In this document: one piece after another, positions 5,733 to 5,812 of the stretch
How the letters are laid out: the number at the start of each line of letters is the position of its first letter
How positions within the stretch are numbered: position 1 is the first letter of the stretch
Assembly: GCA_964471215.1 (NCBI GenBank)
Contig: CAYYFC010000060.1
Location: 1 to 5,812, forward strand
Direction of reading: 5' to 3'
DNA length: 5,812 nt
Origin: Archaeoglobus_B sp964471215
GTDB taxonomy: Archaea; Halobacteriota; Archaeoglobi; Archaeoglobales; Archaeoglobaceae
The notes under the pieces: model-generated
Database searches by the model: none
What the model saw: the letters and a program-made list of their open reading frames with translations, nothing else
Told to the model about the DNA's origin: nothing
Translations under genes and position numbers: made by a program

Positions 5733-5745
5733 TAAATAAATTTAT
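5733..5745 (-). promoter_or_regulatory. TATA box of ftr
   Basis: The minus strand reads ATAAATTTATTTA, centred about 23-26 bp upstream of the ftr ATG, again implying a start of transcription at the start codon. The core is palindromic (ATAAATTTAT at 5736-5745). Only 20 bp separate it from the mobile-element end at 5766, so any further upstream control site was probably replaced when that element arrived. Confidence 0.55.
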
Positions 5746-5765
5746 CTCGGTGAGAACTTTATGCA

Positions 5766-5812
5766 TGTGACCTACCCCGTCCTAAAGGGTGATCTTCTCC
5801 CGTTCCACCCGC
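5766..5812 (-). mobile_element. Partial IS605/TnpB-type element right end, running off the window
   Basis: Bases 5766-5786 repeat 46-66 with a single difference (T5780 versus C60), after which the two copies diverge. On the minus strand the order is hairpin-like CACCC-TTTA-GGACGGGG, then TAGGTCAC, then chromosomal sequence, the arrangement of a TnpB element right end. If so, a tnpB gene on the minus strand should lie just beyond 5812. The hairpin is imperfect: beside the TTTA loop only two G-C pairs form before two mismatches, so the element may be diverged or inactive. No TnpB protein sequence can be confirmed in the 26 bases available. Confidence 0.5.

Noticed and set aside
5787..5812. C-terminal coding end of a tnpB gene on the minus strand
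   Set aside because: Only 26 bases are available, all three frames give short peptides without a diagnostic motif, so no CDS is called.

Overview
The window looks like chromosomal DNA from a thermophilic euryarchaeon that carries the methanopterin C1 pathway. Archaeoglobales fit best; an ANME-1 or Syntrophoarchaeum-like lineage is possible. The pointers are an archaeal TFE-alpha, a form III RuBisCO, a DRG-type GTPase, diphthine synthase and formylmethanofuran:H4MPT formyltransferase in under 6 kb. The DNA is AT-leaning, codon use is rich in AGA/AGG and ATA, and the proteins are rich in Lys, Glu and Ile. I can place it to group from gene content, not to species.

Layout. Bases 1-247 hold no gene but are dense in repeats: a perfect hairpin at the left edge (1-25), then what I read as a decayed IS605/TnpB-type right end (46-66 plus 187-198) split by a 120-bp MITE-like element with 16-17 bp inverted repeats (67-186). 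The tfe promoter follows. Six genes then fill 248-5714 almost without gaps: tfe (+), rbcL (-), a CDIN1-like PD-(D/E)XK nuclease (-), a DRG GTPase (-), dphB (+) and ftr (-). The GTPase and nuclease genes are 3 bp apart and read as one unit. rbcL follows 20 bp later but has its own TATA box laid over the nuclease stop codon. drg and dphB diverge from a 71-bp spacer with two close TATA boxes. Both convergent pairs (tfe/rbcL and dphB/ftr) have directly abutting stop codons with no base between. At 5766 the window enters a second copy of the right-end motif, probably the edge of an IS605/TnpB element lying mostly outside.

Function. Three themes meet: basal transcription (TFE), translation (DRG GTPase, and diphthamide synthesis acting on aEF2) and C1/nucleotide carbon metabolism (Ftr; RuBisCO of the AMP or a related pathway). 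The least understood part is the DRG-nuclease pair. The nuclease is a full-length archaeal relative of human CDIN1 (C15orf41), the codanin-1 partner, with an apparently intact active site, and is translationally linked to a ribosome-associated GTPase. The other notable items are the MITE nested in a TnpB-type hairpin, the RuBisCO with a loop about 15 residues shorter than usual, and the consistent leaderless promoter geometry.
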